Below, piece after piece: positions 42,756 to 51,875 of a stretch of DNA of 64,000 nucleotides. A program made the position numbers and the translations under genes. The stretch is from Zantedeschia hybrid cultivar (lineage: Eukaryota; Streptophyta; Magnoliopsida; Alismatales; Araceae). The stretch lies in assembly GCA_030544215.1 (NCBI GenBank), contig JARZZO010000003.1, forward strand, positions 1,436,001 through 1,500,000, in the 5' to 3' direction. The notes below the pieces were generated by a model that worked only from the letters and a program-made list of their open reading frames with translations, was not told the origin of the DNA and searched no databases. The first letter of the stretch is position 1. Every line of letters starts with the position of its first letter.

Positions 42756-45700
42756 ATCTCCCACTTGGACCAAAGCCAATCACCTTTATACAATAAGCCT
42801 ATAGACTCTAGGTGACGCTCAAACACAATTTGAACCAACGGCTTTGTCAGTGGATCTGCTACATTGTCGACGGATGGAACTCTTTCCACTACTACATCTC
42901 CTCTGGATATGATCCCTTTGATATGATGAAAGCGCCTCAGAATATGCTTCGATTTCTGATGAGACCGCGGCTCTTTCGCTTGCGCAATTGCTCCATTGTT
43001 GTCGCACAACAGTGGAACAGGCTCAGAGATGCTGGGAACGACGCCGAGGTCGGTGATGAATTTCTTCAACCACACTGTTTCCTTGGCGGCATCAGCTGCA
43101 GCGATGTACTCAGCTTCAGTCGTCGAATATGCAGTGGTTACTTGCTTGGAACTCTTCCAACACACTGCACCTCCGTTCAAAGTAAACACAAATCCAGATG
43201 TAGACTTGCTATCATCTGGATCTGACTGGAAACTCGAGTCAGTAAAGCCTCGCAGTTTCAAGTCACCTCCGCCATAGACAAGAAACATATCATTAGTTCT
43301 TCTCAAGTACTTAAGGATACATTCCACTGCCTTCCAGTGCTCTTCGCCTAGATCAGCCTGAAATCTACTCGTAACACTTAGAGCAAATGCAACATCAAGC
43401 CGTATACATAGCATGGCATACATGATAGATCCTATGGCAGAGGCATAGGGTATTCTATCCATGAATGCCCTCTCATCATGAGTCTTAGGAGACTGTCCCT
43501 TTGAGAGACTAATTCCATGTCTCATCGGTATGAGACTTCTCTTGGAATTTTCCATGCCAAACCTTTTGACTATGATGTCTATGTACAAGGATTGGGTCAT
43601 TCCAAGCATCCTCTTTGATCTATCTCTATAGATACGTATTCCTAATACGTAGGATGCTTCTCTCAAATCCTTCATGTAGAAGTTTTTCGACAGCCAGATC
43701 TTTACTGATGACATCATAGCTACATCATTCCCAATGAATAGTATGTCATCTACGTAAAGAACTAGAAAAGTGACTGCACTCCCACTGGTCTTCTTGTACA
43801 CACAAGGCTCATCTTCATTCTTAATAAAGTCATAAGACTTGACAGCCTCGTCAAATCTTATGTTCCAACTCCGGGAAGCCTGCTTCAGTCCATAAATGGA
43901 CCTCTGAAGCTTGCACACTTTATCTAGAGATTCTTTGGATGTGAAACCTTCTGGTTGTATCGTATACACCTCCTCCTCAAGGTTGCCATTGAGGAAGGCA
44001 GTCTTCACATCCATCTGCCAGATTTCATAATCAAAATGTGCAGCAATGGCGAGTAGAACTCTGATCGACTTTATCATGGCAACTGGTGAGAAAGTCTCGT
44101 CATAGTCAATTCCTTGCCTTTGACGATATCCCTTTGCCACCAACCTTGCCTTATAAGTGTCGATCCGTCCATCAGCACCGATCTTTCTCTTAAAGATCCA
44201 CTTGCAACCGATGGGTACAATATCCTCGGGCAAGTCCTCCAAGTTCCAAACTTGGTTGGTGTACGTGGACTGGATTTCTGAGTTCATGGCTTCTCGCCAT
44301 TTCCCGGCTTCTAGGCCTTCTATGGCCTCCTGGTAGGTTTTCGAATCATTATCCTCATTATATTGTACCTTAGACTTACCTTCAGCAATATGTCCCACAT
44401 ATCGTTCGGGTAGTCTAGGTACTCTACCAGATCTACGAGGCTCATCTGTGTGTACCTGAACAGATTCAGGAACTGATATCTCATCTGATGATAATGTAGC
44501 TGTTTGGGGATCTGGAACCTCTTCCAATACTATTTTACTCACACTGTCCTCCTGGAGAAGGTATTCCTCTTCCAAGAAGATAGCTTTCCTGGCGATAAAC
44601 ACCTTTTGTTCACCAGGATGGAAAAAATAGTATCCAAAGGTTTCTTTTGGATATCCCACAAACCTGCATTTATCAGTTCGTGATTCCAGCTTGTCTGGAT
44701 CATGCCTCTTTACATACGCAGGACAACCCCAGACTTTAACATGTTTAAATTCTGGTTTCCTGCCTTTCCATATCTCATATGGAGTAGAGGCCACAGACTT
44801 GCTGGGTACTCTGTTCAGTAGGTATGCTGCTGACTCTAGAGCATACCCCCAGAGGGACACTGGTAATCCTGAAAAGCTCATCATGGATCGCACAATGTCC
44901 AACAAGGTGCGATTCCTCCTTTCTGATACACCATTCATCTGTGGTGTATATGGAGGGGTCAGCTGAGAAAGGATACTATTATCCTTTAAGAATTGTGTGA
45001 AGTTAGTATTCAAGTATTCTCCTCCTCGATCTGATCGAAGAGCTTTAATACTCTTTCCTAACTGCTTCTCCACCTCATTCTTGAACTCTTTGAACTTCTC
45101 AAATGCTTCCGACTTGTACTTCATTAAGTACACATAGCCGAATCTTGAGAAGTCATCGGTGAACGTGATGAAGTAAGAAAAGCCACCTTTGGCTTGGGTG
45201 GACATTGGACCACATACATCTGAATGTATTAGTTCCAAAATGTCTTTGGCTCGTTCTCCATGTTTAGTAAATGGAGATTTTGTCATCTTTCCCATAAGGC
45301 AGGATTCACATGTTGCAAACGATTCGTAATCGAATGCAGTTAAGTAACCATGCTTGTGCAACTTTTGCAACCTGCTTTCGCCAATGTGCTCAAGTCTACA
45401 ATGCCACATGTAGGCCTGGTTCACATAATTCTTGCTCTTATTAAGAGCATTATCAATATGAATATTGTAATAAGAAACATCTAATAGATATAGACCGTTG
45501 ACTAAAGATGTTGAAGCTATTGATTTATTACCATAATAAATCGAACAACTTCTATTTTCAATAGTCAACCTATATCCTATCTTGTCCAAACAAGATATTG
45601 ATATGATGTTCTTTATTATGCTAAGAACATAATAACAATCTTCTAATAATAAGGCGTCTCCCGATGGAAGCCTGAGGTTTGCTGTCCCAACAGCAATCGC

Positions 45701-45841
45701 CGCAACTTTTGCGCCGTTTCCTAGCCTCAAATCCACCTCGCTTTGTCTCAGCTTGCGCTTACTTGTCAGCATCTGTACATCATGACAAATATGAGAAGCA
45801 CATCCGGTATCCAATACCCAAGATGTGGAATCTCTAACTGA
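42719..45841 (-). CDS. pol: Copia-3 pol polyprotein (protease, integrase, RT, RNase H)
   Basis: An uninterrupted frame of about 1,040 codons. Order: protease (VLDTGCASHIC at the start, D-T-G active site); pre-integrase zinc region (WHCRLEH, CESCLMGK); integrase core with HSDVCGP, RSDRGGEY and NGVSERRNRTL (catalytic Glu codon near 44921-44923); RT with WQMDVKTAFLNG, IYGLKQASR and LVLYVDDILF (YVDD at 43745-43756); and RNase H with TTEAEYIAAADAAKE and LCDNNGAIAQAKEP. The frame runs through the purine tract and stops 36 bases inside the 3' LTR. No ATG start is needed: the same frame continues upstream into gag, separated only by one TGA at about 45842-45844. One unusual residue is Glu for the usual Gly in the WHCRL-x-H motif. 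Whether this copy is expressed is unknown. Confidence 0.93.
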   Translation of the reverse strand, partial: SVRDSTSWVLDTGCASHICHDVQMLTSKRKLRQSEVDLRLGNGAKVAAIAVGTANLRLPSGDALLLEDCYYVLSIIKNIISISCLDKIGYRLTIENRSCSIYYGNKSIASTSLVNGLYLLDVSYYNIHIDNALNKSKNYVNQAYMWHCRLEHIGESRLQKLHKHGYLTAFDYESFATCESCLMGKMTKSPFTKHGERAKDILELIHSDVCGPMSTQAKGGFSYFITFTDDFSRFGYVYLMKYKSEAFEKFKEFKNEVEKQLGKSIKALRSDRGGEYLNTNFTQFLKDNSILSQLTPPYTPQMNGVSERRNRTLLDIVRSMMSFSGLPVSLWGYALESAAYLLNRVPSKSVASTPYEIWKGRKPEFKHVKVWGCPAYVKRHDPDKLESRTDKCRFVGYPKETFGYYFFHPGEQKVFIARKAIFLEEEYLLQEDSVSKIVLEEVPDPQTATLSSDEISVPESVQVHTDEPRRSGRVPRLPERYVGHIAEGKSKVQYNEDNDSKTYQEAIEGLEAGKWREAMNSEIQSTYTNQVWNLEDLPEDIVPIGCKWIFKRKIGADGRIDTYKARLVAKGYRQRQGIDYDETFSPVAMIKSIRVLLAIAAHFDYEIWQMDVKTAFLNGNLEEEVYTIQPEGFTSKESLDKVCKLQRSIYGLKQASRSWNIRFDEAVKSYDFIKNEDEPCVYKKTSGSAVTFLVLYVDDILFIGNDVAMMSSVKIWLSKNFYMKDLREASYVLGIRIYRDRSKRMLGMTQSLYIDIIVKRFGMENSKRSLIPMRHGISLSKGQSPKTHDERAFMDRIPYASAIGSIMYAMLCIRLDVAFALSVTSRFQADLGEEHWKAVECILKYLRRTNDMFLVYGGGDLKLRGFTDSSFQSDPDDSKSTSGFVFTLNGGAVCWKSSKQVTTAYSTTEAEYIAAADAAKETVWLKKFITDLGVVPSISEPVPLLCDNNGAIAQAKEPRSHQKSKHILRRFHHIKGIISRGDVVVERVPSVDNVADPLTKPLVQIVFERHLESIGLLYKGDWLWSKWEIVSFRWPTSQSD
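42756..42766 (-). other. Copia-3 polypurine tract
   Basis: AAGTGGGAGAT on the minus strand lies immediately before the 3' LTR and is also translated as the end of pol (Lys-Trp-Glu-Ile). Confidence 0.9.
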
Positions 45842-46189
45842 TCAGTTGATATCTATCATATAGATATCTGAAGCTTCAGACAACTTCACTCTTCCATGAG
45901 CTTTGTCATTAAGGAACTCCTTGCAGTTCCTCTTCCAGTGACCATACTGCTTATAGTAGAAGCAGTCACCCTTCACTACTCTTTTACCTTTGTCCTTCGA
46001 TCCTTTATCGTTAGCTGTCATCTCTGCTTCAGGGGCATCCAATGCCGATTCAGCAGGAGGATCAGCTCTAGGGACAAAGTTATTGTGCTCAGAACTGAAG
46101 ACATTCTTCAGGTTTCTGAACCAATCCGAGTAGATCAGGTAAGTCAAAAGGGCATCAAGTATGCCACGGAGTGGGTTATTCGACGACAT
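45842..46189 (-). pseudogene. gag: Copia-3 gag remnant with internal deletion
   Basis: The frame starts MSSNNPLRGILD and keeps the first block of plant copia gag (YSDWFRNLKNVFSSEH), then jumps directly to the linker and zinc-knuckle region. The capsid core, normally some 150-200 residues, is absent. The knuckle reads CFYYKQYGHWKRNC; the second Cys of the C-x2-C-x4-H-x4-C motif is Tyr, so zinc binding is impaired. It ends at a TGA in the same frame as pol. Total length is 115 codons against about 300 expected. Confidence 0.85.
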
Positions 46190-46369
46190 AATTCCCTACA
46201 GGAGATAAGTAAAATCTATTTAGCAGATGTTCAATTATTAAAGTTTAAAACAAGACATGGTCTTTTGTTCAAGTTTAACTCCCACTAATTTTCGACGGAC
46301 TGTATAATCCTCAGTTATACAGAACGGGAGACGTCGACAGTCTCCTAGTGGGGATTAGAATCTCAATAA
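46190..46369 (-). other. Copia-3 leader segment next to gag
   Basis: Untranslated sequence between the gag start and the first conserved hairpin. Nothing further is recognised. Confidence 0.5.
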
Positions 46370-46700
46370 CTTGCACTACAGCCTTGTGGATAGCACAACA
46401 AACTGTAATACAATCAAAGAGCACCCAACTCATGGGACTTGCAACTCCTTGCAATATCTGATCATAGCTTCGGTCCCCAGATATTTAATGGCCTTGTGGA
46501 TAGCACAACAAACCACTAATTCTGATCTAAGCTAACCATAGTTACGCGACGAGCATAGATTTGCATGTAGCCCTTGTGGATAGCACAACAAAGCTACATG
46601 GTTCCTCTACCCCGATCATATAGGCATCTAATGCCATAGCCACAGTTTCTCCTCCCAATTAAGCAGGCCTTGTGGATAGCACAACAAACCTGCCTAAAGT
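46370..46700 (-). other. Four leader hairpins with a constant top and variable stems
   Basis: A 21-base motif occurs four times (46382-46402, 46492-46512, 46572-46592, 46668-46688; plus-strand start CCTTGTGGATAGCACAAC). On the element's sense (minus) strand it contains TTGTG-CTATC-CACAA, a small hairpin. The bases on either side differ in each copy yet pair: CATGTAGC with GCTACATG at the third, AGGCAGG with CCTGCTT at the fourth, TATTACAG with CTGTAGTG at the first, and TAGTGG with CCATTA at the second. Several pairs are G.U and work only on the sense strand. A degenerate fifth motif lies near 46923. The block lies about 180-510 nt upstream of the gag start codon, so an RNA-level role (packaging, dimerisation or translation) is plausible but unproven. 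Confidence 0.75.
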
Positions 46701-47555
46701 GATTTGAATCCTATGACTATAACGATGGTGGACTACGCGGTAAGTTCTCAACTACTCGCGTTATGGCTTAGAGTTTATCTGAGGGTATTTAGATAACTTT
46801 TATCTTGGTCTCTCCTAGGTGATAGTATATAAATACATCGTATATATTTACTAAATACTATAACCTGCTTTGATTCATAATCAAAAGAAAACAATACATC
46901 TCATACATGTCATTAGTGTGGTCATGGATAGCACAGTGGGTTTGACTGTAGCCAACAGTCAAACGCACACACAATCTAACACAACATTTATATTAGATAA
47001 ACCAGCAATCACATAGGCAAGAGATCTCCATCTTTTCGCCTTCCTGGTTGCAGCTGTGGATCGTACTCGCTCCTTCCTCGGTTGCCTCGATCATATTACA
47101 TTTAAATTCTAGAATTTACAAGTAAATTGAAGAAGGCCTTATGGCAAGTACAAGAGAGAGAGGGAGGTAGAAATACATAGGAGTATGAGAGAGAGAGGTG
47201 CGCAGACCTCTATTTATTAACAATTAAAAAACAATCATACATCCACGATCCACGCAATCCATTCATCACATGAATAATTAAATAAGTGTATATCCATGAC
47301 CACGGTGTGTTTTAAACATTCCACACATGATTCAGCGCATCACATGGCTAAAATAAAAGAGTTTTCAAAATAAATAAGTTTTGGCTTTCAAAAAGTTGGG
47401 ATCCAATCAAAATTGGTATTTGAATTTCGAAAACTCATTTTATTAAATTAACATGCAATTAAATCAAAATTTAAAAGCATTAAACACACATCACATGCGC
47501 ACACACTCCAAATTAATAATTCTATATTATTCCATGCAAATTAGAACATTTCTAA
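46701..47555 (-). other. Copia-3 leader, no feature recognised beyond a degenerate motif
   Basis: Contains the degenerate fifth copy of the leader motif near 46923 and a short GA run at 47153-47200. No coding frame is seen. Confidence 0.45.
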
Positions 47556-48070
47556 TAATCTAACACTTAGATTAAACCCCATTAATAATCTAACAATTAA
47601 ACTATTTAAAGATTAATCTAACTCTTAGATTAATCCAAGAAAGTTAATTAATAATTTAACACTTAAATTAATAATCAACCAAATTAATTATTAACTACTA
47701 ATCTAACACTTAGATTAGCCAATTAATGTTAATTATTAATTTAACTCTTAAACTAATAATTAACACTAACTAATTAATAATTAATTAATCTAACTCTTAG
47801 ATTAGATAATTAAAGTTATCATTAATTTAACTATTAAATTAATGACTAACAGTAATTAATCAAGGACTATTAATTTAACATTTAAATCAGTCATTTAAGT
47901 TAACTATTAATTTAACAATTAAATTAATAACTAACTTAAATTAATAATCAACAATTAGATGTATAAATAATTAATAATCTAACAATTAGATTAAAAATTA
48001 TTGATCACTAATTTTAACTCTTAAAATTAGATGAATTAAGGTCAATAATTAATTTAACACTTAAACTAAT
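47556..48070 (-). repeat. Array of short AT-rich hairpins in the Copia-3 leader
   Basis: About a dozen near-palindromes of the type TAATCTAA-CAC-TTAGATTA or TAATTTAA-CAC-TTAAATTA recur, at about 47556, 47611, 47651, 47699, 47737, 47786, 47822, 47907, 47974, 48008 and 48049. When the left arm has C the right arm has G; when the left has T the right has A, so pairing is kept. Another version, CTAATTTTAA-CTC-TTAAAATTAG, lies at 48008. The origin may be tandem duplication of two arm types. Confidence 0.7.
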
Positions 48071-48944
48071 ATTAACCTCAATTAATCCACAACTAATTGC
48101 TAATTAATAAATCCTTTAATTAACTTAATGATTTAAAATCATTAATATGCCCAATTAAATAATATTGAATAAAAATTTTAGTTTTTCAAAACAATTTTTG
48201 AATTTCCAAAATTTGAAATCAAATTTCAACCAAATTTAAATGGGCAATTTGGAGATTTAATGGGGTTAAATAGGGCAAAAAGGGTTTAAGATGTAAAGGG
48301 GTTAAAGGGGTTCAACCCCATGGCCGAGCCATGGCTCGGCCCCTACTGAGCCATGGCTCGGGTCAGGGTGCAGCCTAGACCAGGCGCCCCTGGCCCGGCT
48401 CGGGCCCGGTCCGGTTCAACCCAGGACCGGTCTCCCCCACCCGAGCCCCTTCCCTGCAACCCTAACCGAGCCCCACAGATGCAGGTTAAGGAGGCGGCTA
48501 CCGGCGCCGCCGCCAGCCCCAGCCGGCGATGCCTCCGGCGCCAGCGACGTGCCCGGCGCCGGCAGGGCCGCTGGAGGTGGCCAAACAAGTTGCCGGCCAA
48601 GCCCCTTCAAACCAAAAAAATCTGATTTTTCATGATTTAAATCTGATTTGGGGCTCGATTTTAAAGACCTCCAAGGGCAGAGATCACCAAGAGATCCAAA
48701 GATCTAACCCGCCATCCCAACGCTTGGGAAGCATGTACGAAGCCGCCGAAAACACCCCGTTCATCGTCCCACGAAGAACTCCGAAAACCCCAAAATAAAA
48801 TCCGAAAAATCACAGAAAAATAATCAAATTATTTGTATTCATCTTATGAACACTATTCCGTCATTTTAATCGGATTAAACGTATGGAATAACTCAAGAAA
48901 AATTAATTTCGTAAACCGAAACGGGACGAGAAACAGTGGAACGT
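48071..48944 (-). other. Copia-3 leader, primer-proximal part
   Basis: Noncoding. It contains a GC-rich patch at 48310-48600 with two copies of GAGCCATGGCTCGG (48327 and 48350) and open frames lacking any domain. Confidence 0.5.
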
Positions 48945-48957
48945 GGCTTTGATACCA
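48945..48957 (-). other. Copia-3 primer binding site (tRNA-iMet)
   Basis: TGGTATCAAAGCC on the minus strand lies one base from the 5' LTR end and complements initiator methionine tRNA. Confidence 0.88.
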
Positions 48958-48958
48958 C

Positions 48959-48990
48959 TGTTAGAATTTCTCGGGTTTCTCCGGATCGCT
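48959..48990 (-). repeat. Copia-3 5' LTR remnant (32 bp)
   Basis: Plus-strand TGTTAGAATTTCTCGGG matches the far end of the 3' LTR (TGTTGTGATTTCTCGAG at 41200). It is cut at 48990 by the gypsy LTR. The rest should lie beyond the gypsy element. Confidence 0.88.
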
Positions 48991-49130
48991 TGTAGACACC
49001 GATTTTGGACCAGCCTTTTGGTCATAAATCCCCTCCACCATCAGCCCGTCATCATAAATCCACTCATTTCAGCCATCTAAGCCCACTACCAGCCAGGCCC
49101 ATCAACCAAATCCCAATCCTTTTCACCTTT

Positions 49131-49680
49131 TCGTGGAAGGCCAGCCCCCTTGCCTTCCACCACCTTCGAAGGCCACCCCCCGCCTTCTACCCACTTCGAA
49201 GGCCAACCACCTTGCCGTCCACCTCTTTCGCCATCCTTTGCACTTTTTACCAACTTTTCGTGGAAGGCCAGCCCCCTTGCCTTCCACCACCTTCGAAGGC
49301 CACCCCTTGCCTTCCACCACCTTCGAAGGCCACCCCCCGCCTTCTACCCTCTTCGAAGGCCAACCACCTTGCCGTCCACCTCTTTCGCCATCCTTTGCAC
49401 TTTTTACCAACTTTTCGTGGAAGGCCAGCCCCCTTACCTTCCACCACCTTCGAAGGCCACCCCTTGCCTTCCACCACCTTCGAAGGCCACCCCCCGCCTT
49501 CTACCCTCTTCGAAGGCCAACCACCTTGCCGTCCACCTCTTTCGCCATCCTTTGCACTTTTTACCAACTTTTCGTGGAAGGCCAGCCCCCTTGCCTTCCA
49601 CCACCTTCGAAGGCCACCCCTTGCCTTCCACCACCTTCGAAGGCCACCCCTCGCCTTCCACCCCCTTCGAAGGCCAGCCG
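49131..49680 (+). repeat. 157-bp tandem repeats inside the gypsy LTR
   Basis: Units begin TCGTGGAAGGCCAGCCCCC at 49131, 49258, 49415 and 49572, giving periods of 127, 157 and 157 bp. Each unit contains two or three sub-repeats of about 31 bp (CTTCCACCACCTTCGAAGGC) with a TTCGAA palindrome; the first unit lacks one sub-repeat. Long Pro/Ser-rich open frames in all three forward frames and reverse frames are products of this repetition. Confidence 0.9.
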
Positions 49681-49909
49681 GGCCGCCTTCCACCTCAAGA
49701 ATGGAAGGCACGTCACCTGGCCGTCCACTCCCTTGACTCCGTCTTCCCCACGATCTCCTCCACTCACCGCCCTCGTTCCCCACTACTCCGACCACTCTCC
49801 ACTCCGGCGACTGCCACGACCACTACCTCCGACCCTTGACCATTTCCCATTGGTTGAAGGGTGATTTACGGGGATTTAGACCCCTGTTTTCTCCTTTTTT
49901 CCCTTCGTC

Positions 49910-49917
49910 TATTTAAA
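49910..49917 (+). promoter_or_regulatory. Candidate TATA box in the gypsy LTR
   Basis: TATTTAAA occurs in the context CGTCTATTTAAACCCCCC, downstream of the tandem repeats, a reasonable place for the LTR promoter. Confidence 0.45.
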
Positions 49918-50708
49918 CCCCCCACATCCTCGCGAGCAGGGGGGAGAGGACTAAAAAAAAAAGGGGAGAGAAAGGCTTTGAAAGAGGTCAGAGGTTAGAG
50001 GTGAGAGGTTAAGAAGAAGAAGGATTCTTTGGGCAGAGAGGGGTCTTCTGGTGAGAAGCTCGAGGATACTCCAAGGAGGAAAGCTCAGGCTACATCTGGA
50101 AACGGGCTTGCCTTTCTAACCTTTCCCTTTTACCTTTTCTTATTCATTCCATTGCATTAGTGATACCACTCCACTCCCCCCACACGCAACTCCTCTTCAT
50201 TTGCATGCATGCACGTAGGATGACTCAGTAATCCTTACCCCTACAGAGGTTCTAAAAAAAAACGGGAGGTGGGTGGCCATAACATATGGTCACCTTCCCT
50301 CCCCACCACCCGTCCGGTGCGTTTCCCACTGATTTTAGTTAGTTTTCTGCATCTGCATGGATAGATTTTGCACATTAAAGTTTTAATCGGGTTCTTCTTC
50401 GTCTGGTCTTTTCTTTTCAGGGATCCTTACCACCTAAACGCGTGCAGAGTACCGGGCTCTCTCCCTTTGGCCGGCCGGAGGAAGAGAAGGAGGAACTGAC
50501 GTCTCCCGCTCTCACCAAAATCGCGATCACCTTCTACACCCCTGCGGAGCACAGGAACCCAAAGGTAATGCTCCTGGCGATCACTCTTTGTACTCTAACC
50601 CTTCTACTGAATCGCCAGTGCTAAGACGGACGGGAAGAACCCCGAATTCCAAAGCTTCGTCGCTGCTGCGACGGGAAGGGGGGAACGTTCCGGGCGCCTA
50701 CAGCCCTC

Positions 50709-50726
50709 TGGCGATCACGGTGGGAC
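50709..50726 (+). other. Gypsy primer binding site candidate
   Basis: TGGCGATCACGGTGGGAC begins six bases after the LTR end. It starts with TGG, as required to pair with a tRNA CCA end, and resembles the TGGCGAC-type sites of Tat/Ogre elements. The exact tRNA was not identified. Confidence 0.6.
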
Positions 50727-50794
50727 GCCTGTAGCCCGCTGCACGGGTCGCGTTCAAAGGAAAAGAAGGTAAGGATCCTAAACTCAATAATCAC

Positions 50795-51340
50795 TCGACG
50801 ACCGGACCCCGGCCGTCGAGGCCCCTGGACGGCCATAACCCGGCCGTCGGACCTTCCGGACGGCCATCAGCCGGCCGTCGGCACAGCCCCTGGACGGCCA
50901 TAACCCGGCCGTCGGACCTTCCGGACGGCCATCAGCCGGCCGTCGACACAGCCCCTGGACGGCCATAACCCGGCCGTCGGACCTACCGGACGGCCACCAG
51001 ACGGCCGTCGACACAGCCTTTAGACGGCCATAACCAGGCCGTCGGACCTACCGGACGGCCACCAGACGGCCGTCGACACAGCCTTTAGACGGCCATAACC
51101 AGGCCGTCGGACCTACCGGACGGCTACTACCTGGCCGTCGACGGCCCGGTGAGCGGCTACCTCCTGGCCGTCCAACCCCTTTTACGGCCAACCCCTGGTC
51201 GTCTCCCTTTCTTTAAACGGCGGTCTCTTGGCCGTCCGGACCATTGGACGGCCAGCTCCTGGCCGTCGGCATCCCTTTGGACGGCTAGCACCTAGCCGTC
51301 CGTCCCTCTGGACGGCCAGCCCCTGGCCGTCGATTCTCGT
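50795..51340 (+). repeat. 65-bp palindromic tandem array in the gypsy leader
   Basis: Units start at 50827, 50892, 50957, 51022 and 51087, an exact 65-bp period, then decay to about 51335. Each unit carries two stems, GACGGCC...GGCCGTC, with different loops (ATAACCC and ATCAGCC types). Similar arrays occur at 62911-63075 and 63588-63935. Confidence 0.92.
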
Positions 51341-51875
51341 CGGTACCATCTCTCCTACTGCTGCTCATGATATGCTGTTATCTGTCTGTTCGCTGCTACT
51401 GTTCATGTACGATGCGCTGTTACCTGTTGTGTTGAACTGTTGCATGTTCCGACCTGCTGTCTGATAACTTTCTGGGATTTTGGGGTGTTCTCCTCGGGGG
51501 TTATAAGGAAGAGCCGGCATCACATCTTTTAGTCACCTCTCCCTCAGGATCTGACTCTCCACCTGAGGATTCCCACTCGGGTGCGACTAGTCTTATTCTG
51601 TTGGGAACCTCCGTCAGTCTCCGCGAGCCAGGGATTCCCACTTGGCCGCCGAGCAGGTTGTACCCGAAACCACCCTATAGGAACCTTTGGGTTTGTGTGA
51701 GAAGTCAGTGAATTGCCTCGAAATTGAAGACACCTAATTGAATCCCAGTGCAACAAATTTTGAAAAAGTGAAGGGTCGTTAAGGGTTAAACTTGTTTTGT
51801 TAGAAACCAACTTTCATAAAACGTTGGCAAACATTTCAGGTGAAACCTAAAATCAATTAGGGTCTGAATTTCATA
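51341..51875 (+). other. Gypsy leader between array and gag
   Basis: Untranslated. It contains TGTTATCTGTCTGTTCGCTG and CGCTGTTACCTGTTG words. No gene is seen. Confidence 0.5.

Larger units (their letters stand above)
41200..48990 (-). mobile_element. Copia-3: Ty1/copia element with intact pol and deleted gag
   Basis: On the minus strand, from right to left: a 32-bp remnant of the 5' LTR, an initiator-Met primer site, a 2.7-kb leader with unusual hairpins, a short gag remnant, a long pol, a purine tract and a full 3' LTR. It sits in the RT of Copia-2. Its 5' LTR is split by the gypsy element at 48991. Pol is nearly intact whereas gag has lost most of its coding sequence, so the copy could only move with capsid supplied in trans. 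Confidence 0.95.
48991..50702 (+). repeat. Gypsy element 5' LTR
   Basis: The left boundary TGTAGACACC is fixed by the break in the Copia-3 LTR. The right boundary GGCGCCTACA is its approximate inverse and is followed, six bases later, by a primer-site-like sequence. Length is 1,712 bp. A second copy needed for proof lies outside the window. Confidence 0.8.

Noticed and set aside
46381..46690. CRISPR-like array (short repeat with unique spacers)
   Set aside because: Only four copies at irregular 80-110-bp spacing inside a plant copia leader; the flanking bases form stems with the repeat, and no cas genes or prokaryotic context exist.
49005..49864. Frames of 182-243 codons in several phases, Pro/Ser-rich
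   Set aside because: They arise from the 127/157-bp tandem repeats within the gypsy LTR, whose period lets many frames stay open; there is no domain.
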